Assembly: GCF_024649945.1 (NCBI RefSeq)
Contig: NZ_JANKMS010000004.1
Location: 186,001 to 250,000, forward strand
Reading direction: 5' to 3'
Source of the DNA: Flavobacterium panacis
GTDB taxonomy: Bacteria > Bacteroidota > Bacteroidia > Flavobacteriales > Flavobacteriaceae
Length of the DNA stretch: 64,000 nucleotides
Below the pieces are notes generated by a model that was not told the origin of the DNA, did no database searches, and saw only the letters and a program-made list of their open reading frames with translations. How positions within the stretch are numbered: position 1 is the first letter of the stretch; each line of letters opens with the position of its first letter. This document shows positions 26,829 through 39,657 of this stretch, in pieces. A program made the position numbers and the translations under genes.

Positions 26829-27716
26829 ATGAAAAAGCATATAGACACAGACAATCCGTTGAATAATTTAGATGAGTGGGAAGATGATTTGTTAATGCGC
26901 TATCCTGATCCTTCTGAAGAAAATGAAGAGGTAAAAGAAAAGCAGAAAGAAGAATTCAGAAATTATGTCGATTCGGAAAGAGTAGAAACGGTTAAAGAGT
27001 TTTACAGGATAAACCACACCTATCAAACTTACGACTTCGTTTGCAATAAAGAACAGGAATTTTTGCAATTTAATAGAAAAGAAATGTCAATCTGGGAAGC
27101 TGTTGAGTTTTTAAACACACTTGTAGACGACAGCGACCCAGATATTGATTTAGATCAAACACAGCACCTTTTACAGACTTCAGAGGCGATTCGTGCAGAC
27201 GGTCATCCAGATTGGTTTGTATTGACAGGATTTATCCATGATTTAGGCAAAGTTTTATGTCTTTTTGGAGAACCGCAATGGGCAGTTGTGGGAGATACAT
27301 TCCCAGTTGGATGTGCGTACTCAGATAAAATTGTCTATTCAGAATTTTTTAAAGAAAATCCAGATTTTACAGATGAAAGATTCAATACTAAATTTGGGGT
27401 TTACACCGAAAACTGTGGATTGGATAAGGTAAAAATGAGCTGGGGACACGACGAATATTTGTATCAGATTATGAAAGATTATCTTCCAGATCCAGCTTTA
27501 TACATGATTCGTTACCATTCATTTTATTCACAGCATAAAGAAAATGCGTATTTACATTTAATGAATGAAAAAGACATTGAAATGTTTGACTGGGTTAGAA
27601 AATTCAATCCATACGATTTATATACAAAAGCTCCCGTTAAACCAGATGTACAAGCATTACTTCCTTATTATAAAGAATTAGTTGCTAAATATTTGCCTGA
27701 GAAGTTGAAGTTTTAA
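26829..27716 (+). CDS. miox: myo-Inositol oxygenase (MIOX)
   Basis: 295 residues, cytoplasmic. It matches animal/plant MIOX over nearly its whole length after an acidic extension of about 40 residues. The di-iron ligands are all present: His113 ([11 protein letters not shown]), His137/Asp138 (FIHDLGKV), His207 (SWGHDEY), His230 (RYHSFY) and Asp254 (DWVRKFN); the block [17 protein letters not shown] is diagnostic. MIOX opens myo-inositol with O2 to D-glucuronate. Finding it alone, without inositol dehydrogenase or iol genes, and under the same regulator box as SusCD and GH89, suggests that inositol is released from the glycan substrate of this locus. The very eukaryote-like sequence makes past interkingdom transfer possible. 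Confidence 0.96.
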   Translation: MKKHIDTDNPLNNLDEWEDDLLMRYPDPSEENEEVKEKQKEEFRNYVDSERVETVKEFYRINHTYQTYDFVCNKEQEFLQFNRKEMSIWEAVEFLNTLVDDSDPDIDLDQTQHLLQTSEAIRADGHPDWFVLTGFIHDLGKVLCLFGEPQWAVVGDTFPVGCAYSDKIVYSEFFKENPDFTDERFNTKFGVYTENCGLDKVKMSWGHDEYLYQIMKDYLPDPALYMIRYHSFYSQHKENAYLHLMNEKDIEMFDWVRKFNPYDLYTKAPVKPDVQALLPYYKELVAKYLPEKLKF

Positions 27717-27727
27717 AAGTTTATATC

Positions 27728-31035
<3,308 letters not shown>

Positions 31036-31049
31036 CTTAAATAAAGTTT

Positions 31050-31146
31050 AGTTTTCAGTCTCGGTTTTCAGTCACAATTAGAACTGAAAACTGCGACTGT
31101 GACTGAAAAACTAAAAAAAACTAACTGAAAACCGAGACCGAAAACT
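31050..31146. repeat. 23-bp inverted repeat between GH2 and DUF5009 genes
   Basis: AGTTTTCAGTCTCGG... (31050-31072) pairs with ...CCGAGACCGAAAACT (31124-31146), 22 of 23 positions. A second inner pair involves TTCAGTCAC/GTGACTGAA. The right arm ends 10 bp before the next start codon, so it would sit in the leader or intercistronic mRNA. Confidence 0.78.
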
Positions 31147-31156
31147 AAAAACTAAA

Positions 31157-32299
31157 ATGAGTAACACTACAAGCGGAAGATTAATTTCTTTAGATGCACT
31201 GCGCGGATTTGTGATGTTTTGGATCATGAGCGGCGAACATATTGTTCATGCTTTGGCCAAAGCTGCGCCAATTCCTGTTTTTGTTTGGATGTCATCGCAA
31301 CTGCATCATGCGGAATGGAATGGTATTACCTTCTATGATATGATTTTTCCAGTGTTTTTGTTTGTTGCTGGCGTTTCGATGCCGTATTCTTTTGAAAAGA
31401 AAATACAATTGGCAGGCGTGAATTCGGCAAAAGATTTGCCATCCAACGAAAAACGTAAGATATATTTATCAATGCTGAGAAGAACTTTTATCTTACTAGT
31501 TCTCGGATTTGTGGTAAATGGATTATTACGATTTGATGGTTTCGATAATACGCGTCTGGCAAGTGTTTTGGGAAGAATCGGTCTGGCTTGGTTTTTTGCT
31601 GGAATTATCTATTTGAATTTTGATATTAAAAAACAACTAATTTGGTTTTTCGGTATTCTGATTGGCTATTATGTTGCAATGAAATGGATTCCAGTTCCGG
31701 ATTTTGGAGCAGGAATTTTAACCAAAGAAGGTTCATTAGAAGGTTATATTGATCGATTGCTTTTACCAGGAAGATTACATAGTACAGTTTATGATCCAGA
31801 AGGAATATTTTCAACTCTTCCGGCTATTTCAACAGCTTTATTAGGTGTTTTTGTCGGAACATTTTTAAAAGCAAAATCTTCATTTTCAATAAATGTAAAA
31901 TTGCTTTTAATGACTTTAACCGCTGTAGTTTTAATCATTGCAGGTTTGATTTGGGATATCAGTTTTCCAATCAATAAACATTTATGGACGAGTTCCTTTG
32001 TCTGTTTTGTTGGCGGATTTAGTATCTTATTTTTTGTCTTTTTTTATGTGATAATTGATTTATTTGGTTTTCAAAAATGGGCTTTCCCATTGATTTTAAT
32101 CGGTTCCAATTCAATTTTAATTTATATCGCTGCAGAAGGTTTAGTCGATTTTAAACACACCGCAGATTATGTTTTCGGCGGACTTATCAATTTTACGCCG
32201 ATTGATTGGCAGCCATTTTTTGCTGCATTATCCGTTACCGTCGTACAGCTTATTTTACTGTACTTTTTATATAAAAAGAAATGGTTTCTAAAAATTTAG
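31157..32299 (+). CDS. DUF5009 / HGSNAT-like inner-membrane protein
   Basis: 380 residues with about ten hydrophobic helices. The N-terminal RLISLDALRGFVMFWIM and the FYDMIFPVFLFVAGVSMPYS segment are typical of DUF5009/DUF1624 proteins, relatives of heparan-alpha-glucosaminide N-acetyltransferase (HGSNAT), which moves an acetyl group across a membrane onto terminal alpha-glucosamine. In animals that product is the substrate of NAGLU (GH89), and a GH89 gene lies in this window. An acetyltransferase role is therefore attractive but unproven; some relatives near sugar loci have been treated as transport proteins. It lies between GH2 and a sodium symporter. Confidence 0.8.
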   Translation: MSNTTSGRLISLDALRGFVMFWIMSGEHIVHALAKAAPIPVFVWMSSQLHHAEWNGITFYDMIFPVFLFVAGVSMPYSFEKKIQLAGVNSAKDLPSNEKRKIYLSMLRRTFILLVLGFVVNGLLRFDGFDNTRLASVLGRIGLAWFFAGIIYLNFDIKKQLIWFFGILIGYYVAMKWIPVPDFGAGILTKEGSLEGYIDRLLLPGRLHSTVYDPEGIFSTLPAISTALLGVFVGTFLKAKSSFSINVKLLLMTLTAVVLIIAGLIWDISFPINKHLWTSSFVCFVGGFSILFFVFFYVIIDLFGFQKWAFPLILIGSNSILIYIAAEGLVDFKHTADYVFGGLINFTPIDWQPFFAALSVTVVQLILLYFLYKKKWFLKI

Positions 32300-32319
32300 A
32301 AGGAACCGTAGATTTTTTT

Positions 32320-32453
32320 AACACATAGAAACATAGATTTTATGATTAAAAGAAAAAGAGAATAAAAAGAAACTAGTTTCTAACACATAGCTATGTACAT
32401 TTAAGCAAATGAAATGCCTTTTAAAGATTTCTAAAGCTATGTTTCTATGTGTT
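32320..32453. repeat. 134-bp inverted-repeat element, copy 2
   Basis: Terminal repeats AACACATAGAAACATAG (32320-32336) and CTATGTTTCTATGTGTT (32437-32453) are identical to those of the element at 27728-27863, and the interior (AAACTAGTTT, CACATAGCTATGT, GAAATGCCTTTT) is shared. The two copies bracket the GH2 and DUF5009 genes. Confidence 0.8.
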
Positions 32454-32509
32454 TAAACAATTCTCAAAAAATACATTTTACTATCTAACCACACAATAAC
32501 CACACAATT

Positions 32510-34147
32510 ATGAATGTATTACAAACCGCAGATTACATTGTTTTCTTTATCTACTTTGTCATAGTAACCGCCTATGGAATGTATATTTACAGAAGCAAAA
32601 AAACAGCTGCAACGAGTTCTAACGAATATTTCCTAGCCGAAGGATCGCTTACTTGGTGGGCAATTGGAGCTTCTTTAATCGCTTCCAATATTTCAGCAGA
32701 ACATTTCATCGGAATGAGCGGTTCCGGTTTCGCTATCGGACTGGCGATTGCTTCTTACGAATGGATGTCGGCAGCTACATTAATTATCGTAGCGATGTTT
32801 ATCTTACCTGTTTATTTAAAGAATAAGATATTCACTATGCCTCAGTTTTTAGCCAAAAGATACAGCGGAACGGTAAGTACAATTATGGCTATTATCTGGC
32901 TATTGATTTATGTATTTGTGAATCTTACTTCCATTATTTATTTGGGAGCTTTGGCCATTTCTTCTATTGCGCCAGTAAGTTTTCAATTTTGTGTTATCGG
33001 TTTGAGTTTGTTCTCTGTAATCGTGACTTTAGGCGGAATGAAAGTAATCGGATATACTGATATGTTTCAGGTTATTGTTTTAATTCTCGGCGGATTGGTG
33101 ACGACTTATTTGGCCTTAACATTACTTTCTGATCAGTTTGGTTTTGGAAAAGATATTCTAAAAGCACTTTCTATTATTGCCGATGAAGCGCCAGGACATT
33201 TACACATGATTTTAGAAGAATCAAATCCGCATTATAATGAATTACCAGGAATGTCGGTTTTAGTTGGCGGAATGTTGATCAATAATCTAGCGTACTGGGG
33301 ATGTAACCAATACATCGTTCAAAGAGCTTTAGGAGCCGATTTGAAAACAGCGAGAAAAGGAATTTTATTTGCTGCTTTCTTAAAATTATTGGTTCCAATT
33401 ATTGCTGTTTTACCAGGAATCGCCATGTTTGTCATGCATGAAAACGGAATGTTTCAGCAGGAAATGGTGGATGCAGCAGGCGTTTTAAAACCAGATCATG
33501 CGTATCCAACTTTAATGAATTTACTTCCTGCGGGATTAAAAGGGGTAGCTTTAGCGGCTTTAACGGCAGCAATTGTGGCTTCTTTGGCAGGAAAAGCCAA
33601 TAGTATTTCGACTATTTTTTCTTTAGATATTTATAAAAAATATTTCAATTCACAGGCATCAGAAAAGAAACTGGTTCGTACCGGAAGATGGTGCGTTGTG
33701 GTGTGTATGATAATTGCCGCTTTTGTAGCTCCGGCATTAAAATCTTTAGATCAGGCGTATCAATTTATTCAAGAATATGTTGGGTTCTTTTCACCAGGAG
33801 TTTTGGCGATTTTCTTGTTGGGAATGTTCTGGAAAAAAACAACTCCAGCTGCTGGATTGGCAGGTGCATTGTTAACAGTGCCTCTTGCTGCAATATTAAA
33901 ATTCCTGCCAATGTGGACCGATGGTGCTTTTCCACATTATCCTTTCTTAGATCGAATGACGATTGTTTTCTTTATTATTGTTTTAATAATGGTTGGAATC
34001 AGTTTGGCAAAACCAGTTTCTGAAGTAGAATCTAAAATGCACGAAATTGAGGTTGATAAATCAATGTTTAAAGTGTCATCAGAATTTATTGTTGGTTCGT
34101 TTATTATCAGCGGAGTTTTAGTGGCTTTGTATACTGTTTTCTGGTAA
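32510..34147 (+). CDS. Sodium/solute symporter (SSS family, SGLT-like)
   Basis: 545 residues with 13-14 predicted membrane helices. SSS signatures: YFLAEGSLTWWAIGASLIAS, ISAEHFIGMSGSG, GGMKVIGYTDMFQ, NNLAYWGCNQYIVQRALGA and FSPGVLAIFLLGMFWKKT. These match the sodium-coupled sugar/myo-inositol carriers (SGLT/SMIT side of the family). It probably brings a released monosaccharide, uronate or inositol across the inner membrane. Neighbours are the DUF5009 gene upstream and GH28 genes downstream, so galacturonate or galactose are candidates; inositol is another because MIOX lies 4.8 kb upstream. Confidence 0.9.
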   Translation: MNVLQTADYIVFFIYFVIVTAYGMYIYRSKKTAATSSNEYFLAEGSLTWWAIGASLIASNISAEHFIGMSGSGFAIGLAIASYEWMSAATLIIVAMFILPVYLKNKIFTMPQFLAKRYSGTVSTIMAIIWLLIYVFVNLTSIIYLGALAISSIAPVSFQFCVIGLSLFSVIVTLGGMKVIGYTDMFQVIVLILGGLVTTYLALTLLSDQFGFGKDILKALSIIADEAPGHLHMILEESNPHYNELPGMSVLVGGMLINNLAYWGCNQYIVQRALGADLKTARKGILFAAFLKLLVPIIAVLPGIAMFVMHENGMFQQEMVDAAGVLKPDHAYPTLMNLLPAGLKGVALAALTAAIVASLAGKANSISTIFSLDIYKKYFNSQASEKKLVRTGRWCVVVCMIIAAFVAPALKSLDQAYQFIQEYVGFFSPGVLAIFLLGMFWKKTTPAAGLAGALLTVPLAAILKFLPMWTDGAFPHYPFLDRMTIVFFIIVLIMVGISLAKPVSEVESKMHEIEVDKSMFKVSSEFIVGSFIISGVLVALYTVFW

Positions 34148-34159
34148 GATTTTATAATT

Positions 34160-34290
34160 GCCACAAAGGCGCGAAGTCGCAAAGTTTTTGTTTCACGCAG
34201 ATCTGGCAGATTTTAGCAGATTTAATTGGATTTTTTTATAAAAATATCTGCGGAATCTGCTAAAATCATTTTAAATCTGCGTGAAAAAAA
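34160..34290. repeat. Inverted repeat (TTTCACGCAGAT family), symporter-GH28 gap
   Basis: TTTCACGCAGAT (34191-34202) and ATCTGCGTGAAA (34275-34286) with further pairing of GCAGATTTTAGCAGATT and ATCTGCTAAAAT inside. A one-sided GCCACAAAGGCGCGAAG copy lies just before it (34160-). The same families form full inverted repeats at 35863-36036 and 61578-61639. Confidence 0.75.
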
Positions 34291-34326
34291 TTAGCAAAGA
34301 GATTAAATTAAAGATTAAATAATAAA

Positions 34327-35856
34327 ATGAAAATGAAATCTATAATCGCCATACTTATTTTCTGTATTTCGATGACCGTTTCGGCGCAAAAGGTTTTTGA
34401 TATTAAAAAATACGGTGCAGTTGGAGATGGCAAAACTTTAAATACAAAAGCTATTCAAAAAGCAATTGATGCAGCTAATAAAAGTAAAGGCGGAAAAGTT
34501 GTTTTTTCTAAAGGAACTTTTCTATCGGGAAGTATTGTTTTAAAAAATGATGTCGAATTATTCTTTGAAGATGGAGCAACTTTGTTAGGAAGTACCAATC
34601 CAGATGATTATCCAAAATATGAGGGAATTAGAGCTTTGATTATTGCCAATGAATCTAAAAATATTGCTGTAAACGGAAAAGGAATTATAGATGGACAAGG
34701 AAGAGAATTGGCTTTAGCAATTGATTCTTTGCATCATACAGGAGTTCGAATTGATCCAAAATACAATTACAGAAGAATGCGTCCTGAAGACGGAAGAGGA
34801 AAACTGATTTCGTTTGTAAAATGCGATTCAATAACCATGAAGCATATTACCTTGAAAAATAGTCCAGGTTGGACACAGTGTTTCAGAGAATGTAAAAACA
34901 TTGTAATTGATTTTATGAAAGTGGAAAGCAGAGCATATTGGAACAATGACGGAATTGATTTGGATGGCTGTGAAAATGCTCGGATCACAAACTGCAACGT
35001 AAACGCTGCTGATGATGGAATTTGTTTAAAATCAGAAGTGCCGGGATTGCATAATAACAATATTTACATTGCAAATTGCACTATTAGATCGAGTGCCAAT
35101 GCAGTGAAATTTGGAACAGGTTCTTATGGGAGTTTCAAAAATGTGACAATCGAAAACATCAAAGTTTTTGATACGTTCAGATCGGCGGTTGCGATTGAAT
35201 CGGTTGATGGAGCTGAAATCGAAAATATCAAAGTTTCAGATATTACCGCTGTAAATACAGGGAATGCAATTTTAATTCGTTTAGGGCATAGAAACGGAGA
35301 TAAGCCAGGATACATCAAAAATGTATCGGTTAAAAATGTAAAAGCACAGATTCCGTTTGGCCGTCCTGATATTGATTACGATATGCGCGGACCAGAAGTA
35401 GATTATTTCCATAATCCATTTCCATCTTCTATTGCCGGAATTCCAGGTCATTCTATTGAAAACGTGACTTTAGAAAATATTGAAATCGTTTGTCCGGGAA
35501 GAGCTTCAAAAGGAATGGCGTATCATCCGTTAAGCCGATTAAAAGATGTAAAAGAAAACATCAAAGGTTATCCTGAATTTACCATGTTCGGAGAATTGCC
35601 TTCTTGGGGATTTTACGTTCGCCACGTCAACGGAATCGAAATGAAGAACATTAAATTGATTTTGGATAAAGAAGATTTTCGCCCTGCTTTTGTTTTTGAT
35701 GATGTTAAAAACCTAACAATGAAAACAATTGATATTCCATCAGATAAAAACGATCAGATTATTTTTAAAGATGTTTTGTCAAGTAATCTAGACAACGAAT
35801 CGTTAAAAAGAAAAATAGAACCAGAACAAAATAAATTTGAATTGCCGGCTCATTGA
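34327..35856 (+). CDS. GH28 family polygalacturonase-type hydrolase 1
   Basis: 509 residues, signal peptide ending TVSAQ. Right-handed beta-helix with the pectate-lyase-like N-terminal VFDIKKYGAVGDG. GH28 motifs: NNDGIDLDG and ADDGICLKS supply the catalytic Asp residues. The usual GHG histidine motif reads GTGSYGS, and the usual RIK motif reads RLGHRNG, so it is not a canonical endo-polygalacturonase; rhamnogalacturonan- or exo-type subgroups show such variation. It is periplasmic or secreted and probably attacks galacturonate-containing backbones. Flanked on both sides by TTTCACGCAGAT-type inverted repeats and followed by a second, distant GH28. Confidence 0.9.
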   Translation: MKMKSIIAILIFCISMTVSAQKVFDIKKYGAVGDGKTLNTKAIQKAIDAANKSKGGKVVFSKGTFLSGSIVLKNDVELFFEDGATLLGSTNPDDYPKYEGIRALIIANESKNIAVNGKGIIDGQGRELALAIDSLHHTGVRIDPKYNYRRMRPEDGRGKLISFVKCDSITMKHITLKNSPGWTQCFRECKNIVIDFMKVESRAYWNNDGIDLDGCENARITNCNVNAADDGICLKSEVPGLHNNNIYIANCTIRSSANAVKFGTGSYGSFKNVTIENIKVFDTFRSAVAIESVDGAEIENIKVSDITAVNTGNAILIRLGHRNGDKPGYIKNVSVKNVKAQIPFGRPDIDYDMRGPEVDYFHNPFPSSIAGIPGHSIENVTLENIEIVCPGRASKGMAYHPLSRLKDVKENIKGYPEFTMFGELPSWGFYVRHVNGIEMKNIKLILDKEDFRPAFVFDDVKNLTMKTIDIPSDKNDQIIFKDVLSSNLDNESLKRKIEPEQNKFELPAH

Positions 35857-35862
35857 GAGTTG

Positions 35863-36036
35863 GCCACAAAGGCGCTAAGACACAAAGTTTTTTTGTTTCA
35901 CGCAGATAAAGCAGATTGAAGCAGATTTAATTAGATTTTTTTATAAAATATCTGCGTGATCTGCTTAAATCCTTTTAAATCTGCGTGAAACAAGAAAACT
36001 TTAAAAGAAAACTTAGTGCCTTAGCGCCTTTGTGGC
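35863..36036. repeat. Two-layer inverted repeat between the GH28 genes
   Basis: The outer arms GCCACAAAGGCGCTAAG (35863-35879) and CTTAGCGCCTTTGTGGC (36020-36036) are perfect complements. The inner arms GTTTCACGCAGAT (35895-35907) and ATCTGCGTGAAAC (35979-35991) are also perfect. Two repeat families are nested symmetrically. Confidence 0.85.
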
Positions 36037-36054
36037 ATAAAAAAATTAAAAAAT

Positions 36055-37494
36055 ATGAAAAAGAAATCCATCATCACGCTATTAATTTTCTGCCTTTCGT
36101 TAACCGTTTCGGCACAAAAGATTTACGACATTAAAAAATACGGAGCAAAAGGAGACGGAAAAACAAATGATGCAGCAGCAATTCAAAAAGCAATTGATGC
36201 CTGCAGTCAAACAGGAGGAAGAGTTTTAATTCCGGCACCATTTACCTTTTTATCTGGACCAATTGATGTGAAATCAAAAGTGGATTTGCATATCGAAGCG
36301 GGCGCTAAATTATTGGCAAGTCCAGATGAAAAACTGTATACAAAAAGCGCTTTTAGAACCAATCCTGGAGAAGGAACGATTTGGATTGGTGGAGAAAACA
36401 TCGAAGATTTCACCATTAGCGGAAGCGGAAAAATAGACGGAAACGGGATTTCTTTCATGGGAGCAGAGGAAGATGACGCTTATATTTTAAAACCGTTTAA
36501 TGTTCTAGATCCAAGACCTCACGTTTTAACGATTATTGGAGGAAAAAATATCAGAATCAAAGATGTTCATATCGGAAATTCGGCTTATTGGACGGTTCAT
36601 TTAATTGGTTGTAATGATGTTGTTATCAGCGGAATTACTTTATTGAATAGTTTGAAAGTGCGTAACAGTGACGGAATCGATTTGGATCATTCTAAAAATG
36701 TGAGAATCAGCGATTGTTATATCGAAAGCGGTGACGATTGTATCTGTTTGAAAAACCGTAGAGAATTTGAAGAATTTGGCGCTTGCGAAAATATTACGGT
36801 TACCAATTGTACCATGACAAGTAGCAGTTGTGCGATTAAAATTGGTTCAGAAAATATGGATGCGATCAGACAAGTCGTTTTCAATAATTGCATCATTAAA
36901 AACAGCAACCGTGCTTTAGGAATTCAGAACCGAGATGAAGGAACCGTAAGCGATGTTATTTTTTCTAATATTATTATCGAAAGTAAATTGAACACCGATA
37001 CGTGGTGGGGAAAAGCAGAACCGATTTATGTAACGGCTTTCAGCAGAGCAAAAGGGAATCATAAAGATGCCAACTGGCGTTTTCCAAAAGGGGCAACAGA
37101 AGGAAAAGTGGGAGAAATCAAAAACATTTATTTTACTAATATCCAGTGCACAGGAGAAAACGGTGTGTTTGTAAGCGGCGAATCTAAAGATAAAATCAAG
37201 AATATTGTTTTTGAAAACGTAAGTGTTTTTATGGATAAAACTACTTCTTTTCCTGGCGGATTATACGACAGACGTCCTGCAAATGTCGAAGGTTTTGTAA
37301 AAGGAAGTACTTCAGGTTTTTATTTTGACACCGCAGAAAGTATCAAAGTTCAAAATTGTACTGTTCAATGGGGAAAAAACAAACCAGAATATTTTAAATA
37401 TGCGGTAGAAAGCAAAAATGTTGATGTTTTGAAAGTAGTCAATTTAGATGGAGAAGCGGCTTTTCCAAATAAATATGAGGCCGTTAAAAAGTAA
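36055..37494 (+). CDS. GH28 family polygalacturonase-type hydrolase 2
   Basis: 479 residues, signal peptide ending TVSAQ. The first 60 residues resemble GH28 number 1 (KIYDIKKYGAKGDGKTNDA), the rest is quite different. Catalytic motifs NSDGIDLDHS and SGDDCICLKN carry the Asp triad; the GHG position reads KIGSENMD and the RIK position GIQNRDEG, as in exo-acting GH28 subgroups. Beta-helix repeats of the type ENITVTNCTM are obvious. Likely an exo-galacturonidase or a rhamnogalacturonan-side activity. Short gaps on each side suggest one transcript running from GH2 to GH95. Confidence 0.9.
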   Translation: MKKKSIITLLIFCLSLTVSAQKIYDIKKYGAKGDGKTNDAAAIQKAIDACSQTGGRVLIPAPFTFLSGPIDVKSKVDLHIEAGAKLLASPDEKLYTKSAFRTNPGEGTIWIGGENIEDFTISGSGKIDGNGISFMGAEEDDAYILKPFNVLDPRPHVLTIIGGKNIRIKDVHIGNSAYWTVHLIGCNDVVISGITLLNSLKVRNSDGIDLDHSKNVRISDCYIESGDDCICLKNRREFEEFGACENITVTNCTMTSSSCAIKIGSENMDAIRQVVFNNCIIKNSNRALGIQNRDEGTVSDVIFSNIIIESKLNTDTWWGKAEPIYVTAFSRAKGNHKDANWRFPKGATEGKVGEIKNIYFTNIQCTGENGVFVSGESKDKIKNIVFENVSVFMDKTTSFPGGLYDRRPANVEGFVKGSTSGFYFDTAESIKVQNCTVQWGKNKPEYFKYAVESKNVDVLKVVNLDGEAAFPNKYEAVKK

Positions 37495-37632
37495 TTTAAA
37501 CGCATAGAACATTTATATTTATAAAAGTCACGATAAACCTTTAGAGTGTGATACTTTTTCCAACTTTTAAGGTAGATTTTAAAAAGATAATTTGATATAT
37601 TGCAAGTATATTCTCAATATAAAAACATTACC

Positions 37633-39612
37633 ATGAAAAGAAATGTAATTTCAACACTATTTATAGGAGGGCTGTTATTCAGTAGTATTAATGCAAGTGC
37701 TCAAAAAGCGAATTTAGAAGTCGATGCTTCCAAAACGATAACTAAAATTCAGCCAACTATGTTCGGTTTATTTTTTGAAGACATCAATTTTGCTGCAGAT
37801 GGCGGACTTTATGCTGAGATGATTAAAAACAGATCTTTTGAATTTGAAAAACCTTTGATGGGATGGGAGCAGCCAAAATCGAGCAGGTCTTCTATGAACA
37901 AAGAATCAGGAATGGCGTTGCCTGTAAACGTTGCTGCAAGCAATACTAATTTTTGCAGGGTAGAAATAAACAATGCAAAAGGCTATGCTTTGATAAATGA
38001 AGGATTTAGAGGAATGGGAGTAAAGAAAGATGCTAAATATAATTTTTCTTTAAAAGCGGCAAATCATGACGGAGCCATCAAAAAAATCATCATTCAGTTA
38101 ATTGATAAAGATCAAAAAGTAATTGGAGAAACGAGTATTGTTCCGAAATCAGATCAATGGACGAATTATACCGCTCAGATTGTTGGTACTCAGACCGAAA
38201 AGAAAGCAAAACTTAAATTGACTTTTGAAGGAAATGGAACAATAGATTTAGATATGATTTCGCTTTTTCCTGAAGACACTTGGAAAGGAAGAAAAAACGG
38301 ACTTAGAAAAGATCTTGTACAACTTTTATATGATGTAAAACCAGGTTTTTTACGTTTTCCGGGAGGTTGTATTGTAGAAGGAAGAACGTTGGCGGATCGT
38401 TACCAATGGAAAAAATCGGTTGGAAATGTTGAGGATAGAAAAACGATGATGAACCGTTGGAATGTCGAATTCAACCATAAATTAACACCAGATTATTTTC
38501 AAAGTTTCGGATTAGGATTTTACGAATATTTCCAGCTTTCAGAAGATATTGGGGCAGAACCGCTTCCAATTTTAAGTTGTGGAATGGCTTGTCAATATAA
38601 TACAGGAGAATTGGCTCCAATGAGCGAATTAGATCCTTATGTTCAGGATGCTTTAGATTTGATCGAATTTGCTAACGGCGCTGTTACGACAACTTGGGGA
38701 AAAATGCGTTCTGATATGGGACATCCAAAACCATTTAATTTAAAATTTATCGGAGTTGGAAACGAGCAATGGGGAACGGATTATATTGAAAGATATAAAG
38801 TTTTCGAAAAAGCAATCAAAGCAAAATATCCGAACATCATTATCGTATCTGGAAGCGGACCTTCGCCAGACGGAGAACATTTTGATTATGCTATGGCAGA
38901 ACTTAAAAAACTGAATGCAGAACTGGTAGACGAACATTATTATAAGAGTCCACAATGGTTTAGAGAAAATGCAGGTCGTTACGACAATTACGATAGAAAA
39001 GGTCCAAAAATATTTGCAGGTGAATATGCTGCACAAAGTGTTTCAGGAGCGAATCCAAATAACAGAAACAATTGGGAGTGTGCATTCTCTGAAGCTGCTT
39101 TTATGACAGGTTTAGAAAGAAATGCAGAAGTTGTTCAATTAACTTCTTATGCGCCTTTAATGGCTCACGAAGATGCGTGGCAATGGACACCGGATATGAT
39201 TTGGTTTAATAACTTAGAATCTTACGGATCAGCGAATTATTATGTTCAGCAATTATTTTCAACTAATAAAGGAACAGATCTTTTAAACATTACAAAAGAT
39301 GGTAAAGCTTTAATTGGTCAGAATAATTTATATGCCTCAGCAGTAAAAGATGTAAACAGTAAAGAAATCATTGTAAAACTGGTTAACACAGCAGCAGAAG
39401 CACAAGAAGTGAATATTGATTTGAAAGGAGCAAAGTTAGGCTCAAAAGGAACAATGATAAGATTGGCAAGTGCAAGTACACAAGATGAAAATACATTTGC
39501 TGATCCAAAAAAAATCACGCCAAAACAAAGCGAATACAAAGTAACAAAAGGAAAACAAGATTTAAATCTTCCTGCTTACTCAATAACGGTTTTAAAACTG
39601 AAAACGATTTAA
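37633..39612 (+). CDS. GH51 alpha-L-arabinofuranosidase
   Basis: 660 residues from ATG 37633; an upstream in-frame TTG start at 37600 gives a poor leader and is rejected. Signal peptide ending ASAQ. An N-terminal sandwich domain (MFGLFFEDINFAADGG signature) precedes a TIM barrel with acid/base Glu378 (GVGNEQWG) and nucleophile Glu464 (FAGEYAAQ), then a C-terminal beta domain. GH51 releases alpha-L-arabinofuranose from arabinan, arabinoxylan or arabinogalactan. In this cluster pectic arabinan or arabinosylated plant glycoprotein are likely. It precedes the GH95 gene by 45 bp. Confidence 0.94.
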   Translation: MKRNVISTLFIGGLLFSSINASAQKANLEVDASKTITKIQPTMFGLFFEDINFAADGGLYAEMIKNRSFEFEKPLMGWEQPKSSRSSMNKESGMALPVNVAASNTNFCRVEINNAKGYALINEGFRGMGVKKDAKYNFSLKAANHDGAIKKIIIQLIDKDQKVIGETSIVPKSDQWTNYTAQIVGTQTEKKAKLKLTFEGNGTIDLDMISLFPEDTWKGRKNGLRKDLVQLLYDVKPGFLRFPGGCIVEGRTLADRYQWKKSVGNVEDRKTMMNRWNVEFNHKLTPDYFQSFGLGFYEYFQLSEDIGAEPLPILSCGMACQYNTGELAPMSELDPYVQDALDLIEFANGAVTTTWGKMRSDMGHPKPFNLKFIGVGNEQWGTDYIERYKVFEKAIKAKYPNIIIVSGSGPSPDGEHFDYAMAELKKLNAELVDEHYYKSPQWFRENAGRYDNYDRKGPKIFAGEYAAQSVSGANPNNRNNWECAFSEAAFMTGLERNAEVVQLTSYAPLMAHEDAWQWTPDMIWFNNLESYGSANYYVQQLFSTNKGTDLLNITKDGKALIGQNNLYASAVKDVNSKEIIVKLVNTAAEAQEVNIDLKGAKLGSKGTMIRLASASTQDENTFADPKKITPKQSEYKVTKGKQDLNLPAYSITVLKLKTI

Positions 39613-39657
39613 AAATAGCATTCAGTCCAGGTTTTGTTCCATCAAAAATTAATATAC

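Noticed and set aside
39634..39657. TTG start for the GH95 protein
   Set aside because: ATG 39658 directly precedes a standard signal peptide; the extra residues look like leader sequence.
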